Origin: Planctomycetota bacterium
Lineage (GTDB): Bacteria > Planctomycetota > UBA1135
Length of the DNA stretch: 13,877 bases
Direction: 5' to 3'
NCBI GenBank assembly: GCA_014382465.1
Contig: JACNJP010000334.1
Location: forward strand, 1-13,877
In this document: piece after piece, positions 12,894 to 13,877 of the stretch
Layout: the number at the start of each line of letters is the position of its first letter
How positions within the stretch are numbered: position 1 is the first letter of the stretch
Notes under the pieces: generated by a model
What the model was told of the DNA's origin: nothing
The model's input: the letters and a program-made list of their open reading frames with translations, nothing else
Database searches by the model: none
Made by a program: the position numbers and the translations under genes

Positions 12894-13877
12894 TCAGGAG
12901 CCCGGCTTCAGCGCCCGGGCGAAGAAGCCCCAGATCGTGTCGCTGCCGCCGCGGCCGACGCCGTGGCCGACTTTGGGCCAGAAGCGGCTCTCGTAGGGCT
13001 TGCCGGCCAGGTCCATGGCCTCGATGAGCTGGAAGGCGTTGTTCGGGTGGACGTTGTCGTCGACCATGCCGTGGGTGATCAGCAGCTTGCCCTTGAAGTC
13101 CTCGACGTAGGTCATCGCGGCGCCGGTGTCGTAGCCCTTCTGGTTGAGCTGCGGCGTGCTCATGTAGCGCTCGGTGTAGATCGTGTCGTAGTTGCGCCAG
13201 TCGGTGACCGCCGAGGCCGCCACCGCCGCGGTGAAGACGTCCGGGTGCTTGAAGATTCCCATCGCCGCCATGTAGCCGCCGTAGGACACGCCGTAGATGC
13301 CGACGCGGTCGCCGTCGACGTACGGCCGCTGCCGCAGCAGCCTGACGGCGTCGGCCTGGTCCTGGATGTCGACGTCGCCGAGCCGCAGGTAGGTGGCGCC
13401 GAGGAAGGCCTTGCCGCGCTTGGCGGTGCCGCGGCTGTTGACCTTCATCACCAGGTAGCCGCGCTGGGTCTCGCGCTGCGGCGTCGCCACGTAGTCGGCG
13501 GGGAACTCCTGGGTGTCGGGGCCGGCGTAGAGCGGGTCGAGCAGCGGGTAGCTCTTGGCCGGGTCGAAGTCCGCGGGCTTGTAGAGCACGCCGTAGACGT
13601 CGAAGCGGTCGTCGTCCGACCTGAACTGGAACATCTCAGCGAGGTCCGCGGCGCTCCCCGGGTCGCTCTCGGCGATCAGCGCCACCCGCTCGCCGTCCTT
13701 GGTCCGGTAGAGAGCGGTGCAGGGCGGGACATTGACCGACTCGAACTGCGCCACCATCCACTCGTGGTCCGGCGAGAGCTGGAAGTTGGAGTGGTGCAGC
13801 TCGGTCGAGGTCACGCGGCGCTGGCCCTTGCCGTCGAGCCCGACCAGGTGGTACTGGAGGTAGTAGGGGTTGGCCGG
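12894..13877 (-). CDS. S9 family peptidase (DPP-IV-like), C-terminal part, runs off the window
   Basis: The frame stays open to the right edge, so the 5' end is missing and 327 residues are visible. Upstream of residue VTSTEL the frame reads PANPYYLQYHLVGLDGKGQ, which is standard DPP-IV propeller sequence, so the GTG at 13814 is internal. The catalytic domain is complete: nucleophile motif GVSYGGYMA with Ser at codon 13284-13286, the Asp motif HGMVDDNVHP at about 13050-13073, and the His motif VGHGVGRGG near the C-terminus. The segment NYDTIYTERYMSTPQ is characteristic of DPP-IV-type S9B peptidases, which remove X-Pro or X-Ala dipeptides, usually in the periplasm or secreted. The propeller region remaining in view is only its last part. 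The gene lies 307 bases upstream of the VOC-dhaKL operon, so it is probably transcribed separately. Confidence 0.93.
   Translation of the reverse strand, partial: PANPYYLQYHLVGLDGKGQRRVTSTELHHSNFQLSPDHEWMVAQFESVNVPPCTALYRTKDGERVALIAESDPGSAADLAEMFQFRSDDDRFDVYGVLYKPADFDPAKSYPLLDPLYAGPDTQEFPADYVATPQRETQRGYLVMKVNSRGTAKRGKAFLGATYLRLGDVDIQDQADAVRLLRQRPYVDGDRVGIYGVSYGGYMAAMGIFKHPDVFTAAVAASAVTDWRNYDTIYTERYMSTPQLNQKGYDTGAAMTYVEDFKGKLLITHGMVDDNVHPNNAFQLIEAMDLAGKPYESRFWPKVGHGVGRGGSDTIWGFFARALKPGS

Overview
The window is 13.9 kb of strongly G+C-rich bacterial DNA, densely coded, with no tRNA, rRNA, CRISPR array, insertion sequence or phage gene that I can see. The gene content (two DPP-IV-like S9 peptidases, a secreted CotH-family protein, a very large secreted beta-repeat protein, and a secreted protein joining a hydrazine-synthase-alpha-like propeller, two c-type heme motifs and a sulfatase-modifying-factor fold) is typical of Planctomycetota and related high-GC environmental lineages. 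Acidobacteriota remain possible. No marker gene fixes the taxon, so this placement is inference.

Left part, plus strand (1-4852): the 3' end of an S9 prolyl oligopeptidase/DPP-IV-type gene, a complete secreted CotH-family protein, and a 1040-residue secreted protein built around three tandem repeats of about 175 residues. A 10-bp GC-rich hairpin (4860-4890) lies between this block and the minus-strand block facing it, and probably acts as a shared terminator.

Right part, minus strand (4923-12586): six genes in one direction with gaps of 42 bases or less or a small overlap, so probably one operon. In transcription order they are a small VOC-fold protein, DhaK, DhaL, an LsrF-type class I aldolase/thiolase, a lipoprotein related to D-lyxose isomerase (cupin), and the 1337-residue secreted diheme/FGE-like fusion. 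The first four form a cytoplasmic kinase-isomerase-lyase set that should send a short ketose or similar compound to dihydroxyacetone phosphate. The last two are exported. This pairing of a cytoplasmic phospho-sugar route with an extracytoplasmic isomerase-like lipoprotein and heme protein is the most interesting part of the window. I do not recognise it as a described pathway, and its substrate cannot be read from sequence.

Far right (12894-13877), minus strand: the C-terminal part of a second DPP-IV-like S9 peptidase, which runs off the window edge. A 307-base non-coding stretch separates it from the operon and probably carries the operon's promoter. Domain calls come from reading motifs by eye; no database search was possible.
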